The position numbers and the translations under genes were made by a program. The notes under the pieces were generated by a model, which saw only the letters and a program-made list of their open reading frames with translations, had not been told where the DNA came from and did not search any database. From Shinella sumterensis (GTDB taxonomy: Bacteria > Pseudomonadota > Alphaproteobacteria > Rhizobiales > Rhizobiaceae), in contig NZ_MYFN02000010.1 in assembly GCF_004514425.2 (NCBI RefSeq), positions 124,001 through 188,000 on the forward strand: a DNA stretch of 64,000 nucleotides. The letters are read 5' to 3'. Every line of letters starts with the position of its first letter. Within the stretch, counting starts at the first letter, position 1. This document shows, piece by piece, positions 31,662 to 40,432 of this stretch.

Positions 31662-32192
31662 TCAGCGCGACAGGCTAACCGGCTGGCCCGAATTGGTCGA
31701 TCCGTCGAAGCGGGTATCGGCGGTCTTGTAGAGACGCGCGATGGGATTGCCCTCGCGGTCCTTCAGCACGACCTGTTTGCCGGCGACTTCCCAGGAGCCC
31801 ATCGCCGTCAGCTCGCCCGCGCAGCCGCGCGTGCCGCCGCGCGACCCGCCGCCGAGATTGGTGAGAGTCAGGAACATGTCGCAGGAAGACGGACCGTTCG
31901 CCACCCGCCAGTTGCCGACCATGGATTCCTTCTTGACGTCGAGCGCGCTCGCCGCGGCGGCGGCGTTGCCCGTGCCGGTCGCCATGGCCGTGTCGGTCGT
32001 CGGCTGGGCGGGGAACTGCGCGGTATCCTTGGTCGGATCGGGCAGCTGGCTGGACGAGACGCTGCCCACGGGCTGGCCCTGGAGCGGCGTGATGTTCGGC
32101 TGCGTATTCACGCTGTCCATCGGCGCGGTCCGCTGGCACCCCGCAAGAGCAAGCGCCATCATCAGTCCGCCTGCCACATGATGAATCCGCAT
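31662..32192 (-). CDS. Omp19-like outer-membrane lipoprotein (AprI/Inh protease-inhibitor family)
   Basis: The 176-residue protein has a lipoprotein signal peptide with lipobox LAGC (Cys19), then a Pro/Thr/Gln-rich linker with 'QFPAQPTTD'. The C-terminal beta-barrel domain contains '[19 protein letters not shown]' and ends '[16 protein letters not shown]'. From memory this closely matches Brucella Omp19, whose AprI/Inh-type domain inhibits proteases. ATG 32192 is chosen for GGGAG at -10 and the clean signal peptide; the frame is open to 32267. It probably protects surface proteins or blocks host proteases; the role in this organism is inferred. Confidence 0.85.
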   Translation of the reverse strand: MRIHHVAGGLMMALALAGCQRTAPMDSVNTQPNITPLQGQPVGSVSSSQLPDPTKDTAQFPAQPTTDTAMATGTGNAAAAASALDVKKESMVGNWRVANGPSSCDMFLTLTNLGGGSRGGTRGCAGELTAMGSWEVAGKQVVLKDREGNPIARLYKTADTRFDGSTNSGQPVSLSR

Positions 32193-32335
32193 GTCGATAC
32201 TCCCGATATCTGCCCGATACTGCTGCCGTGCAGCAATTCTCGCCGAATTAACGTGAATCGCCCGCATGAATCAAGACGGAACGGCCCGAATGATCAGGCC
32301 GCCTCGTCACGTTTCGTGAACGCTGCTTATGTAGG

Positions 32336-33115
32336 TCAGAGACGGCGCTCGACCAGCATCTTCTTGATCTCGCCGATTGCCTTGGCCGGATTGAGGCCTT
32401 TCGGGCAAGCCTGGGCGCAATTCATGATCGTGTGGCAGCGATAGAGGCGGAAGGGATCTTCCAGATTGTCGAGGCGCTCGCCGGTCGCTTCGTCGCGGCT
32501 GTCGATCAGCCAGCGATAGGCCTGAAGCAGGACGGCCGGGCCGAGATAACGGTCGCCGTTCCACCAGTAGCTGGGACAGGAGGTCGAGCAGCAGGCGCAG
32601 AGAATGCACTCGTAAAGCCCGTCCAGCTTGAGACGGTCGTCATGGCTCTGCTTCCACTCCTTGGCCGGCGTCGGCGACACGGTCTTCAGCCAGGGCTCGA
32701 TCGAGCGGTGCTGGGCGTAGAAGTTGGTGAGGTCAGGGATGAGATCCTTCACCACGGGCATATGCGGCAGCGGATAGACTTTCACCGCGCCCTTCACCTC
32801 GTCCATGCCCTTGGTGCAGGCGAGCGTGTTGGTGCCGTCGATGTTCATGGCGCAGGAGCCGCAGATGCCTTCGCGGCAGGAGCGGCGCAGCGTCAGCGTC
32901 GGATCGATCTTGTTCTTGATGTAGAGCAGCGCATCGAGAACCATCGGCCCGCAATCGTCGACATCGATGTAATAGGTGTCGATCGACGGGTTCTTGCCGT
33001 CGTCGGGGTTCCAGCGGTAGACGCGCAGCTCGCGCGTGTTCGTGGCGCCGGCCGGCTTCGGCCAGACCTTGCCTTCGCTGATCTGCGAGTTCTTCGGGAG
33101 AGCGAGTTCAACCAT
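32336..33115 (-). CDS. sdhB: Succinate dehydrogenase iron-sulfur subunit
   Basis: The 259-residue subunit carries three Fe-S clusters: the 2Fe-2S cluster at '[15 protein letters not shown]', and the 4Fe-4S and 3Fe-4S clusters at '[16 protein letters not shown]' and '[17 protein letters not shown]'. It passes electrons from SdhA to ubiquinone. Its ATG shares one base with the stop of the vapD-like gene (TAATG), so in this genome sdhB translation is probably coupled to vapD, not directly to sdhA. Confidence 0.98.
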   Translation of the reverse strand: MVELALPKNSQISEGKVWPKPAGATNTRELRVYRWNPDDGKNPSIDTYYIDVDDCGPMVLDALLYIKNKIDPTLTLRRSCREGICGSCAMNIDGTNTLACTKGMDEVKGAVKVYPLPHMPVVKDLIPDLTNFYAQHRSIEPWLKTVSPTPAKEWKQSHDDRLKLDGLYECILCACCSTSCPSYWWNGDRYLGPAVLLQAYRWLIDSRDEATGERLDNLEDPFRLYRCHTIMNCAQACPKGLNPAKAIGEIKKMLVERRL

Positions 33116-33468
33116 TATCGGCCCATGCCTTTTGCCATCAGTGCCAGTTCGATAGCCGGCGTCAGATCATTGTTGTCTTCAATTCGCAGCATGCGGATAT
33201 CGGTAACCGAAGGTGCGAACCAATCATATTCGAGCGTAAGCCGCTGGACCGCGATCTGGCATTTCACGCTGTCGATCGTCTCATCGCCGAAATAGACGCT
33301 GCCCTGCTGGCGGTCGAATCCCTGACCACGAAGGAATTTGGCAATGTCGTTATACGCATTCTGCCACGACTGATTGTGATAGCTCTTTTTCAGCGTATCC
33401 GTATCGAGGTCGAAGCTGATCGCATACATGGGTCGTGAGAACCTTCTGTTATGCCCCATCATGTTCAT
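33115..33468 (-). CDS. vapD: VapD family ribonuclease-like protein inside the sdh operon
   Basis: The 117-residue product matches VapD (virulence-associated protein D), a Cas2-like fold with mRNA-interferase activity in some species. The pattern is '[19 protein letters not shown]', '[17 protein letters not shown]', '[11 protein letters not shown]', '[21 protein letters not shown]'. ATG 33468 has AAAGGA seven bases away and adds 13 residues before the usual MYAI start; ATG 33429 is the alternative. The frame runs open to 33618, but this part is the shadow of sdhA. A hand count gives about 52% GC over 33121-33460, well below the flanking sdh genes. It lies 38 bases after sdhA and overlaps the sdhB start by one base. 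No antitoxin-like partner is visible. Confidence 0.88.
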   Translation of the reverse strand: MNMMGHNRRFSRPMYAISFDLDTDTLKKSYHNQSWQNAYNDIAKFLRGQGFDRQQGSVYFGDETIDSVKCQIAVQRLTLEYDWFAPSVTDIRMLRIEDNNDLTPAIELALMAKGMGR

Positions 33469-33506
33469 GGCGAAATCCTTTCCCCGCCATTGTCGCATGA
33501 CTCCGC

Positions 33507-35348
33507 TTAATAAACACGCGCCTTGGGCGCGATCTTCTGGGGATCGATGCCGTCGGCGATGAGGTCGGTGTGCACGGGGCGATAGTCGAGCTTCACGTCG
33601 CCCGCCTCGTTGACCCATGCGAGCGTGTGCTTGCGCCAGTTGACGTCGTCGCGGCCGCCGAACGGACCGTCGACATAGTCCTCGCGGGCATGCGAGCCGC
33701 GGCTTTCCTTGCGCGCTTCGGCACCGTAGACCGTGGTGATGGCGTTGGCCATCAGGTTTTCCAGCTCCAGCGTCTCGACGAGGTCGGAATTCCAGATCAT
33801 CGAGCGGTCGGTGACCTTGATGTCAGGCAGTTCCTTCCAGATTTCCGTGATGCGCTTGCAGCCGTTTTCCAGCGATTCCTGCGTACGGAACACGGCGGCG
33901 TCTTCCTGCATGGTGCGCTGCATCTTGTCGCGCAGCACGGCCGTCGGCGTGCTGCCATTGGCGTAGCGCAGGCGGTCGAAGCGATCCATGATCCTGTCGC
34001 AGGCGGCGATGTCGAGCGCCGGGACAGGCTCGTTGCGATCGATGACCTCGCCGGCGCGGATGGCCGCGGCACGGCCGAAGACCACCAGGTCGATCAGCGA
34101 GTTGGAGCCGAGGCGGTTTGCGCCGTGCACCGAAGCGCAGCCGGCTTCGCCCACAGCCATGAGACCGGGCGCGATGCGCTCCGGGTTCTGGCCGTCGGCA
34201 TTGAGCACCTCGCCCCAGTAGTTCGTGGGAATGCCGCCCATATTGTAGTGCACGGTCGGCAGGACCGGGATCGGCTCGCGCGTCACGTCCACGCCAGCAA
34301 AGATCTTCGCGCTCTCGGAAATGCCCGGCAGGCGCTCGTGCAGAACGGCCGGATCGAGATGGTCGAGATGCAGGAAGATGTGGTCCTTGTTCTTGCCGAC
34401 GCCGCGGCCTTCGCGAATTTCCATCGTCATGCAGCGCGAGACGACGTCGCGCGAGGCGAGGTCCTTGGCGGACGGCGCATAACGCTCCATGAAGCGCTCG
34501 CCTTCGGAATTGACGAGATAACCGCCCTCCCCGCGCGCGCCCTCGGTGATGAGGCAGCCCGCGCCGTAGATGCCGGTCGGGTGGAACTGCACGAATTCCA
34601 TGTCCTGCAACGGCAGGCCGGCGCGCGCGATCATGCCGCCGCCGTCGCCCGTGCAGGTATGGGCCGAGGTGGCCGAGAAGTAGGCACGGCCGTAGCCGCC
34701 GGTCGCCAGAACCACCATCTTGGCGGCGAAGCGATGGATCGTGCCGTCGTCGAGGTTCCAGGCCACGACGCCGGTGCAGCGGCCGTCGGCCGACATGATC
34801 AGGTCGAGCGCGAAATACTCGATGAAGAATTCCGCATTGTTGCGCAGCGACTGGCCATAGAGCGTGTGCAGGATGGCGTGGCCGGTACGGTCGGCGGCGG
34901 CACAGGTGCGCTGCACCGGCGGGCCTTCGCCGTAGTTCTGCATGTGGCCGCCGAACGGGCGCTGGTAGATCTTGCCTTCGGCATTGCGCGAGAAGGGCAC
35001 GCCGTAATGCTCGAGCTCATAGACCGCCTTCGGCGCTTCCATGGCGAGATACTGCATGGCGTCGACGTCGCCGAGCCAGTCGGAGCCCTTTACGGTATCG
35101 TACAGGTGCCACTGCCAGCAGTCGGGCGTCATGTTGACGAGCGAGGCGGCGATGCCGCCCTGGGCGGCGACGGTGTGCGAACGCGTCGGGAAGACCTTGG
35201 TGATGCAGGCCGTCTTGAGACCCTGCTCGGCCATGCCGAGCGTGGCGCGCAGGCCCGCACCGCCGGCCCCGACGACGATCACGTCGAAGGAGTGGTCCAC
35301 ATAGGTATAGGCCTTGCCGTTGGCCGCCGGGGAGGAGTTCGCTGCCAT
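33507..35348 (-). CDS. sdhA: Succinate dehydrogenase flavoprotein subunit
   Basis: The 613-residue catalytic subunit has FAD-binding '[19 protein letters not shown]', the covalent flavin His in '[11 protein letters not shown]', and the active-site '[21 protein letters not shown]'. It oxidises succinate to fumarate. It follows sdhD by six bases. Length and motifs are normal. Confidence 0.98.
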   Translation of the reverse strand: MAANSSPAANGKAYTYVDHSFDVIVVGAGGAGLRATLGMAEQGLKTACITKVFPTRSHTVAAQGGIAASLVNMTPDCWQWHLYDTVKGSDWLGDVDAMQYLAMEAPKAVYELEHYGVPFSRNAEGKIYQRPFGGHMQNYGEGPPVQRTCAAADRTGHAILHTLYGQSLRNNAEFFIEYFALDLIMSADGRCTGVVAWNLDDGTIHRFAAKMVVLATGGYGRAYFSATSAHTCTGDGGGMIARAGLPLQDMEFVQFHPTGIYGAGCLITEGARGEGGYLVNSEGERFMERYAPSAKDLASRDVVSRCMTMEIREGRGVGKNKDHIFLHLDHLDPAVLHERLPGISESAKIFAGVDVTREPIPVLPTVHYNMGGIPTNYWGEVLNADGQNPERIAPGLMAVGEAGCASVHGANRLGSNSLIDLVVFGRAAAIRAGEVIDRNEPVPALDIAACDRIMDRFDRLRYANGSTPTAVLRDKMQRTMQEDAAVFRTQESLENGCKRITEIWKELPDIKVTDRSMIWNSDLVETLELENLMANAITTVYGAEARKESRGSHAREDYVDGPFGGRDDVNWRKHTLAWVNEAGDVKLDYRPVHTDLIADGIDPQKIAPKARVY

Positions 35349-35354
35349 GATGGA

Positions 35355-35735
35355 TTATCCTGCGAAGGCGATCTTGAGGACGGCGAAAAAACAGAGAGCG
35401 CCGACCAGAAACGCGAAGAAGGTATTGAGCATGAGAAGGACGATCTTGATGCCTTCCGCATGCACGTAGTCCTCGATGATGACCTGCATGCCGAGCTTCA
35501 TGTGGATGAGGCCGGAGATCACGACGAGGGCCATGATAACGGCCACGAACGGGTTCGACAGCGCTGCCGTCACCTCCGCATAGGAGGCGCCGTTGTAGCA
35601 GATAAGAAAGCCGACGAAGAACAGGAGCAGGGGCACGTTGGCCACAGCCGTGAGACGCTGGCGCCAGAAATGTTCCGTGCCGTCCTTTGCCGAGCCGAGG
35701 CCGCGAACCTTGCCGAGGGGCGTGCGCATATCCAT
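35355..35735 (-). CDS. sdhD: Succinate dehydrogenase membrane anchor
   Basis: The 126-residue protein has three membrane helices and the heme/quinone-site region '[19 protein letters not shown]'. Its N-terminus '[27 protein letters not shown]' is typical of alphaproteobacterial and mitochondrial SdhD. It lies ten bases after sdhC. Confidence 0.95.
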   Translation of the reverse strand: MDMRTPLGKVRGLGSAKDGTEHFWRQRLTAVANVPLLLFFVGFLICYNGASYAEVTAALSNPFVAVIMALVVISGLIHMKLGMQVIIEDYVHAEGIKIVLLMLNTFFAFLVGALCFFAVLKIAFAG

Positions 35736-35745
35736 GGGGCTCTCC

Positions 35746-36138
35746 TCAGCGTGCCAGGTAGCCGACGACCCAGATCAGCACCGTCAGGGCGACGGAGGCG
35801 ATCGGGGTTGCAATGGCGAGTTTGGTATTGAAGTGCTTCTCGTAGCCGTGGCCCATGTCCCACATGAAGTGGCGGAGCCCGCCAAGCATGTGATGCATCA
35901 GCGCCCAGGTATAGCCGAAGAGCACGAGGCGGCCGATCAGCGTGCCGAAGAACCAGCTGACCCAGCTGAAATAGGCCTCGCCCGAAGCGGCGGCGATCAG
36001 CCACCAGGCGACCAGCACCGTGCCGAAGTAGAGCGCCGCACCGGTGATGCGGTGCACGATGGACATGACCATCGTCGGGATTGGCTTGTAGACTTGGAGA
36101 TGCGGCGAGAGCGGCCGGCTTCGAGTGACATTCGCCAT
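35746..36138 (-). CDS. sdhC: Succinate dehydrogenase cytochrome b556 subunit
   Basis: The 130-residue heme-binding membrane subunit has '[26 protein letters not shown]' at the N-terminus and '[17 protein letters not shown]', containing the heme-ligand histidine. It has three membrane helices. It is the first gene of sdhCDA-vapD-B. Confidence 0.96.
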   Translation of the reverse strand: MANVTRSRPLSPHLQVYKPIPTMVMSIVHRITGAALYFGTVLVAWWLIAAASGEAYFSWVSWFFGTLIGRLVLFGYTWALMHHMLGGLRHFMWDMGHGYEKHFNTKLAIATPIASVALTVLIWVVGYLAR

Positions 36139-36201
36139 CTGAACCTCACGGAACCCCGGAGAGCCATAAACTGGACAAATTTTCTCCGGAATTGCAGTAT
36201 G

Positions 36202-36211
36202 TTGTGCACAA
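36202..36211. promoter_or_regulatory. Palindrome TTGTGCACAA upstream of sdhC
   Basis: A perfect 10-base palindrome lies 64 bases upstream of the sdhC ATG, flanked by TGCAGT at 36193 and 36212. The spacing suggests an operator for a dimeric regulator such as a GntR-type protein; none can be named from sequence. Confidence 0.35.
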
Positions 36212-36401
36212 TGCAGTGATTGCGACGTTTAATCACCGGAAAGCGGAACCACAAGCCTCATTGCAGTGCAAAATGAATTTAATCGATTAGAGATCGCGCC
36301 TGCGGCCGCCCCGTTTTAAGACATCGCCGCGCCGTTAACGATATCTGAAAATTCTTCAAGCGTGTCAGTGACTTTCCGCGGCCAGGGGGCCATTCTGCCC
36401 G

Positions 36402-36416
36402 TTAACGATTTGTTAA
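36402..36416 (+). promoter_or_regulatory. CtrA-type binding site TTAA-N7-TTAA
   Basis: TTAA (36402-36405), seven bases, TTAA (36413-36416) and a following C match the CtrA consensus TTAA-N7-TTAAC. It lies 23 bases before the ATG of the Gly/His-rich exported protein, close enough to overlap a promoter. CtrA is the cell-cycle master regulator in Rhizobiaceae; binding here is a prediction. Confidence 0.5.
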
Positions 36417-36439
36417 CCACCCACGGAAGGCAGGACAGA

Positions 36440-36874
36440 ATGACTCTGTTATCGGCACTCCGCGCGACGAAAGTCTTCGTGCTTGCGGCCGCGCTCGTGA
36501 CAGGCGGCATGACGGCCGCCCATGCCGGCGACGGCCTGCGCCATCGCCATCACCACAATCATGGCGGCCATGGCGGCCTGAAGACGATTTCGCGTCTCGA
36601 TACCGATGCCAGCCGCGGCGGCTTCAGCACCCGGCTGCGCTATCACGGCGACGGCGGCAGGCGCGCCGACCCGGATTTCTACGCCGGCGGCATCGTCGCC
36701 TATCGTGACGGCGGCAGCGGTCTTTATTTCTATGTCGAGGACGACGGCGGCTATCGCTGGTCCGCCCGGCCGGCGGAGCGCCGTGCAAGCGGGCCGAAGA
36801 TCATAACGCTCAGCCCGGGTCACAACGACTGTGCATGGGAAGCGGGCGTCTGCGTCATCCGGCCGGGCCGGTGA
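36440..36874 (+). CDS. Exported Gly/His-rich protein, unknown function
   Basis: The 144-residue protein has a signal peptide (MTLLSALRATKVFVLAAALV...AAHA, cut near residue 29). Directly after it a short His-rich segment with about a dozen residues of His, Asn and Gly (LRHRHHHNHGGHGG) could bind metal. The rest is Gly/Asp/Arg-rich with 'FYAGGIVAYRDGGSGLYFYVEDD' and two late cysteines. ATG 36440 follows caggaca; the frame is open to 36362 without support. No known domain. A CtrA-type site lies just upstream. Confidence 0.65.
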   Translation: MTLLSALRATKVFVLAAALVTGGMTAAHAGDGLRHRHHHNHGGHGGLKTISRLDTDASRGGFSTRLRYHGDGGRRADPDFYAGGIVAYRDGGSGLYFYVEDDGGYRWSARPAERRASGPKIITLSPGHNDCAWEAGVCVIRPGR

Positions 36875-37511
36875 AACGCCAGACCGTGGTCTTCTTGACC
36901 TCGCTGTCCTCCAGCGCCCGCGTCACCGGCACCGTATAGGTGGCGAGCGCTTCCATGCGCTCGCGCGGGCAATAGGCGCGGCCGGGATCGCCGACCAGCA
37001 CCGTGGCGCCGCGCGCGGCAAGCGCGGCAAACCAGGGAATGAGCGCTTCGGCGAAGGCGCGGTCGTAAAATACGTCGCCGGCAAGAACGACGTCCCAGCC
37101 TTCATCGCGTCCAAGCATATCCTCGCTCGTGCTGTCGAGCGACACGTCGTTCAACGCCGCGTTCAGGCAAATCGCCGTTCCGCTCCAGGGATCGATATCC
37201 GCCGCCAGCACCGAGGCAGCGCCTGAAAGCAGCGCCGCGATGCCGACGAGGCCGGAGCCGCTGGCGAAATCGAGCACCGATTTGCCGGCTACCAGCGCCG
37301 GGTGATCCAGCACATGGCGCGCGAGCCCCTGGCCGCCCGCCCAGGCGAAAGCCCAGAAGGGCGGCGGCAGGCCGATCTCCTCCAGCTCAGCCTCGGTCTT
37401 CAGCCACAGGTCATGCGCCTCGGAGGCGAGCCTGAGCTGCACCTCCGGCACATGCGGCGGCGCCAGCACGTCCGTATTTTCGATGATGAAGACCTGCGGG
37501 TCCGTCCTCAC
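36855..37511 (-). CDS. ETF-beta lysine methyltransferase homologue (METTL20-like)
   Basis: The 218-residue seven-beta-strand methyltransferase has 'PPPFWAFAWAGGQGLARHVLDHP', motif I 'VLDFASGSGLVGIAA', 'AADIDPWSGTAICLN', the catalytic-site region 'LAGDVFYDRAFAEAL' and 'VLVGDPGRAY'. From memory these match human METTL20/ETFBKMT, and bacterial homologues methylate the beta subunit of electron transfer flavoprotein. The start is taken as GTG 37511, eight bases after the EVE gene stop; upstream in-frame sequence is the shadow of that gene and no ATG is available. Its last 20 bases overlap the end of the convergent gene. Confidence 0.82.
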   Translation of the reverse strand: MRTDPQVFIIENTDVLAPPHVPEVQLRLASEAHDLWLKTEAELEEIGLPPPFWAFAWAGGQGLARHVLDHPALVAGKSVLDFASGSGLVGIAALLSGAASVLAADIDPWSGTAICLNAALNDVSLDSTSEDMLGRDEGWDVVLAGDVFYDRAFAEALIPWFAALAARGATVLVGDPGRAYCPRERMEALATYTVPVTRALEDSEVKKTTVWRFTGPAG

Positions 37512-37518
37512 GAGCAGG

Positions 37519-37950
37519 TCAGCGCGGCGGGTTGTCGAGACCGCCCATGCGGCAGACCTCGATCCACTCCTCCTCCGTGACCGGCTGCACCGAAAGGCGC
37601 ATGGAGGTGACGAGCGCCATCTTGGCAAGCTTCGGGTTGGCCTTCACGTCCTTGAGCGAGACGGGCTTCGGCATGTCGCACACCGCGCGGATATCGACGC
37701 AGTCCCAGCGCGGATCGTCGCCCGCGGTCGAATCGGGGTGCGACAGGGCGCAGACCTCGGTGATGCCGACGACCTCCAGCCCCTCGTTGGAGTGGTAGAA
37801 GAAGCCCTTGTCGCCGATCTTCATGGCCCGCATGTTGTTGCGCGCCAGATAGTTGCGCACGCCGTCCCATTCCTCGCCGGCCTCACCCTTCGACTTCAGC
37901 TTGTCCCAGGAGAACTTGAAGGGTTCGGATTTGTAGAGCCAGTACGCCAT
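37519..37950 (-). CDS. EVE domain protein (THYN1-like)
   Basis: The 143-residue protein is one EVE domain, a PUA-like fold that binds modified bases in nucleic acid. The pattern is 'YWLYKSEPFKFSWDKL', 'WDGVRNYLARNNMRAMKIGD', 'GFFYHSNEGLEVVGI' and 'MRLSVQPVTEEEW'. The aromatic Trp/Tyr residues expected in the pocket are present. It is eight bases before the methyltransferase gene and four bases after the YciI gene. Confidence 0.92.
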   Translation of the reverse strand: MAYWLYKSEPFKFSWDKLKSKGEAGEEWDGVRNYLARNNMRAMKIGDKGFFYHSNEGLEVVGITEVCALSHPDSTAGDDPRWDCVDIRAVCDMPKPVSLKDVKANPKLAKMALVTSMRLSVQPVTEEEWIEVCRMGGLDNPPR

Positions 37951-37954
37951 CGAC

Positions 37955-38248
37955 TCAGGCCTCCGGGTTGTTGAAGACCCAGTTCCAGGCCTTCACCTCG
38001 ACGGACGCGAACAGGCCGGCCTTGGCATAGGGATCGTTGGCGGCGATTTCGCGCGCGGCCTCGATCGTCTCGGCCTTGACCACGACGAGGCTGCCTGTCG
38101 GCTTGCCGTCCTCGCCGAGGAAGGGCCCGGCAAAGGCAAGCGTGCCTTCCGTGTTGAGCGCGTTCAGATAGGCGACGTGTTCGGGACGGGTGTCGAGGCG
38201 CACCTGCAGCGCGCCGGGCTTGTCCTGGCAGACGAATGCGAAAAGCAT
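37955..38248 (-). CDS. YciI family protein
   Basis: The 97-residue protein has a ferredoxin-like fold: 'MLFAFVCQDKPGALQVRLDTRPEHVAYL' followed by 'AGPFLGEDGKPTGSLVVVKA', with the His/Asp pair typical of YciI. ATG 38248 has AAGGAT at a good distance; the ATG at 38284 overlaps gpsA. The function is unknown; some relatives are dehalogenases or small-molecule isomerases. It lies after gpsA in the tsaD-gpsA-yciI-EVE run. Confidence 0.88.
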   Translation of the reverse strand: MLFAFVCQDKPGALQVRLDTRPEHVAYLNALNTEGTLAFAGPFLGEDGKPTGSLVVVKAETIEAAREIAANDPYAKAGLFASVEVKAWNWVFNNPEA

Positions 38249-38280
38249 GGACGATCCTTCTCTGGCTTCTGGCCGTTCTG

Positions 38281-39267
38281 TCATTCCTGGGTGATGGGGC
38301 GCGTCATCAGCTGCCCGATGGCCGTCTTCACGTCGAGCGTGCCGTCGATGATGCGCGCCACCGCATCGGTGATCGGCATGTCGATGCCCTTTTTGGCAGC
38401 GACGCCGGAGGCGACGGAGGCGGCGAATGCCCCCTCGACGAGGTCGCCCGACCAGCCGGCCGCGTTGCCCTCGCGCCCGAGCGCGATGCCGAAGCGCAGG
38501 TTGCGCGACTGGTGGCTGGTGCCGGTCAGCACGAGATCGCCGAGCCCGGACAGGCCCATGACGGTCACACCCTCGCCGCCGTGGCCTTCGACGAAGCGCG
38601 ACAGCTCCGCAAGCCCGCGCGAAATCAGCGCCGCCCGGGCCGAATCGCCAAGCTGCGCGCCCTCGATGATCCCGCAGGCGATCGCCAGCACGTTCTTGAG
38701 CGCCCCGCCGAGCTGCACGCCGATCCGGTCCGTCGACGGATAGAGCCGGAAGGTCGGCCCGGAAAGCGCCTTTGCCAGCACCGCGCCGATCTCGATCGTG
38801 CGCGCGGCGATCACCATGGCCGTCGGCAGGCCCTTGGCGATATCGGCCGCGAAGCCCGGACCGGACAGCACCGCGATCTCGCGGCCCGGAAGCTCCTCTT
38901 CCAGCACGTCCGTCAGGAGGCGGCCCGTGTCCTTTTCCATGCCCTTGGCGCAGACAACGACGGCCGTGCCGGGCGCGAGCAGCGGCGCGAGCGTGCGCGC
39001 GGCTTCACGTTGCGCCTGCGATGGCATGGCGAAAAGCACGATGCCCGCCCCTCGCACCGCCTCGATATCCGCGCTGTAGGTCAGCGCATGCGGCAGGTCG
39101 ATGCCCGGCAGCGCCTTCTCGTGACGGCGTGAAAGCCGCATCGTCTCGACAATGTCGGCAGAGCGGCCGATGAGAACGACGTCCCCGCCGCTTGCCGCCG
39201 CAACGCTTGCGAGCGCGGTCCCGAAGGCGCCTGCGCCGAGCACGGCGATCCTGCCCGAGATGCTCAT
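38281..39267 (-). CDS. gpsA: Glycerol-3-phosphate dehydrogenase [NAD(P)+]
   Basis: The 328-residue enzyme makes sn-glycerol-3-phosphate for phospholipid synthesis. It has nucleotide motif [10 protein letters not shown], '[10 protein letters not shown]', '[15 protein letters not shown]', and '[15 protein letters not shown]' with the catalytic Lys. Its ATG overlaps the tsaD stop by four bases (ATGA). Confidence 0.96.
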   Translation of the reverse strand: MSISGRIAVLGAGAFGTALASVAAASGGDVVLIGRSADIVETMRLSRRHEKALPGIDLPHALTYSADIEAVRGAGIVLFAMPSQAQREAARTLAPLLAPGTAVVVCAKGMEKDTGRLLTDVLEEELPGREIAVLSGPGFAADIAKGLPTAMVIAARTIEIGAVLAKALSGPTFRLYPSTDRIGVQLGGALKNVLAIACGIIEGAQLGDSARAALISRGLAELSRFVEGHGGEGVTVMGLSGLGDLVLTGTSHQSRNLRFGIALGREGNAAGWSGDLVEGAFAASVASGVAAKKGIDMPITDAVARIIDGTLDVKTAIGQLMTRPITQE

Positions 39268-40358
39268 GCCTTGGCTCCCCGTTTGCCGGATCCCAGAAGC
39301 GTCGCGGCCGCCTTGTCGAGCGGCCAGCGCGAGCGCGGCGCGACGGAGAGGTCATCCGCCGAAAGCCCCACGGCCATGCGCTCCAACCCCGCCCAGGCGA
39401 TCATCGCCGCATTGTCTGTGCAGAGCGCCAGCGGCGGCGCGATGAACCGGAACCGGTTCTTGTCGCACAGCGCCTGAAGCGTCGCGCGCAGCTCGGCATT
39501 CGCCGCAACGCCGCCGGCCACCACCAGCGCCGGTGTCGCGACATCGGGATAGAGCGCGCGGAACCGCTCCAGCCCGCGGCCGATGCGATCCTTCAGCGTG
39601 CGCGACACGGCGCGCTGGAAGGAGGCGCAGATGTCAGCGATATCCTGCTCGGTGACGGGCTCGATCGATTGCGCGGCTTGCCGCACGGCCGTCTTAAGCC
39701 CCGAAAAGGAGAAATCGAGCCGCGCTTCGCCGACGAGCGGGCGCGGAAAGGTGAAGCGTTCGGCATTGCCGCGCTTCGCCATGCGCTCGACGGCCGGGCC
39801 GCCGGGATAGGGCAGGCCGAGCAGCTTGGCCGTCTTGTCGAAGGCCTCGCCGAGCGCGTCGTCGATGGTCGTGCCCCAGCGCTCGTAATCATCGACGTCG
39901 CGCACCAGAACGAGCTGGGTATGGCCGCCGGACACCAGCAGCATCAGATAGGGAAAGGCGATGCCATCGGTCAGCCGGGCCGTCAGCGCATGTCCCTCGA
40001 GATGGTTGACGGCGTAGAGCGGCTTGCCGGTCGCCCGCGCAATGGCCTTGCCCGTCATCAGCCCGACGATCAGGCCGCCGATCAGCCCCGGACCGCTGGT
40101 CGCGGCAATGGCATCGACATCCGCGAGCGTGCGCCCGGACCGCAGCAGCGCTTCGGAAATCAGGCTGTCCAGCGCCTCGACATGGGCGCGCGCCGCGATC
40201 TCCGGCACCACGCCGCCATAGGCGCTGTGCTCCTCGAGCTGGCTCAGCACCACCTCGCCCAGGATCTCGCCATGCCCGTCCGCCGCGCGTGTGACGACGG
40301 CCGCGGCGGTCTCGTCGCAGCTCGTTTCGATGCCGAGAATGGTCAGTTGGGACGACAT
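39264..40358 (-). CDS. tsaD: tRNA N6-threonylcarbamoyladenosine synthase subunit TsaD
   Basis: The 364-residue enzyme of t6A tRNA modification has '[14 protein letters not shown]', the metal-binding '[13 protein letters not shown]' and '[15 protein letters not shown]', and '[15 protein letters not shown]'. It needs TsaB, TsaC and TsaE, which are not in the window. Divergent from hemC with a 74-base gap; a 14-base inverted repeat lies in it. Confidence 0.96.
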   Translation of the reverse strand: MSSQLTILGIETSCDETAAAVVTRAADGHGEILGEVVLSQLEEHSAYGGVVPEIAARAHVEALDSLISEALLRSGRTLADVDAIAATSGPGLIGGLIVGLMTGKAIARATGKPLYAVNHLEGHALTARLTDGIAFPYLMLLVSGGHTQLVLVRDVDDYERWGTTIDDALGEAFDKTAKLLGLPYPGGPAVERMAKRGNAERFTFPRPLVGEARLDFSFSGLKTAVRQAAQSIEPVTEQDIADICASFQRAVSRTLKDRIGRGLERFRALYPDVATPALVVAGGVAANAELRATLQALCDKNRFRFIAPPLALCTDNAAMIAWAGLERMAVGLSADDLSVAPRSRWPLDKAAATLLGSGKRGAKA

Positions 40359-40387
40359 GAAGCACTTGGGATTGATTGCGATGGGCG

Positions 40388-40401
40388 GTAAACCCGTTTA
40401 C
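40388..40401. promoter_or_regulatory. Inverted repeat gtaaa-cccg-tttac in the tsaD/hemC gap
   Basis: Perfect 5-bp arms with a 4-base centre lie midway between the divergent tsaD and hemC starts. It could be an operator shared by both genes. The factor is unknown. Confidence 0.3.
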
Positions 40402-40432
40402 GAGACATCCCGGTAACAATGGATCAAGGCGG

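Larger units (their letters stand above)
36139..36439. other. Intergenic region between sdhC and the exported Gly/His-rich protein
   Basis: This 301-base non-coding stretch is AT-richer than its surroundings and should hold the divergent promoters of sdh (minus) and the gene at 36440 (plus). It contains three TGCAGT copies (36193, 36212, 36262), a perfect palindrome TTGTGCACAA (36202-36211), and two copies of ccgttaacgat (36332-36342, 36399-36409); the second is part of a CtrA-type site. I could not fix a -35/-10 pair. Confidence 0.5.

Noticed and set aside
33469-33618. N-terminal extension of the vapD frame to 33618
   Set aside because: It overlaps the sdhA C-terminus in another frame and is Arg/His-rich with no VapD similarity; AAAGGA before ATG 33468 gives a better start.
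33570-35831. 753-codon plus-strand frame opposite sdhA and sdhD
   Set aside because: Shadow of sdhA; the translation is compositionally biased and has no domain.
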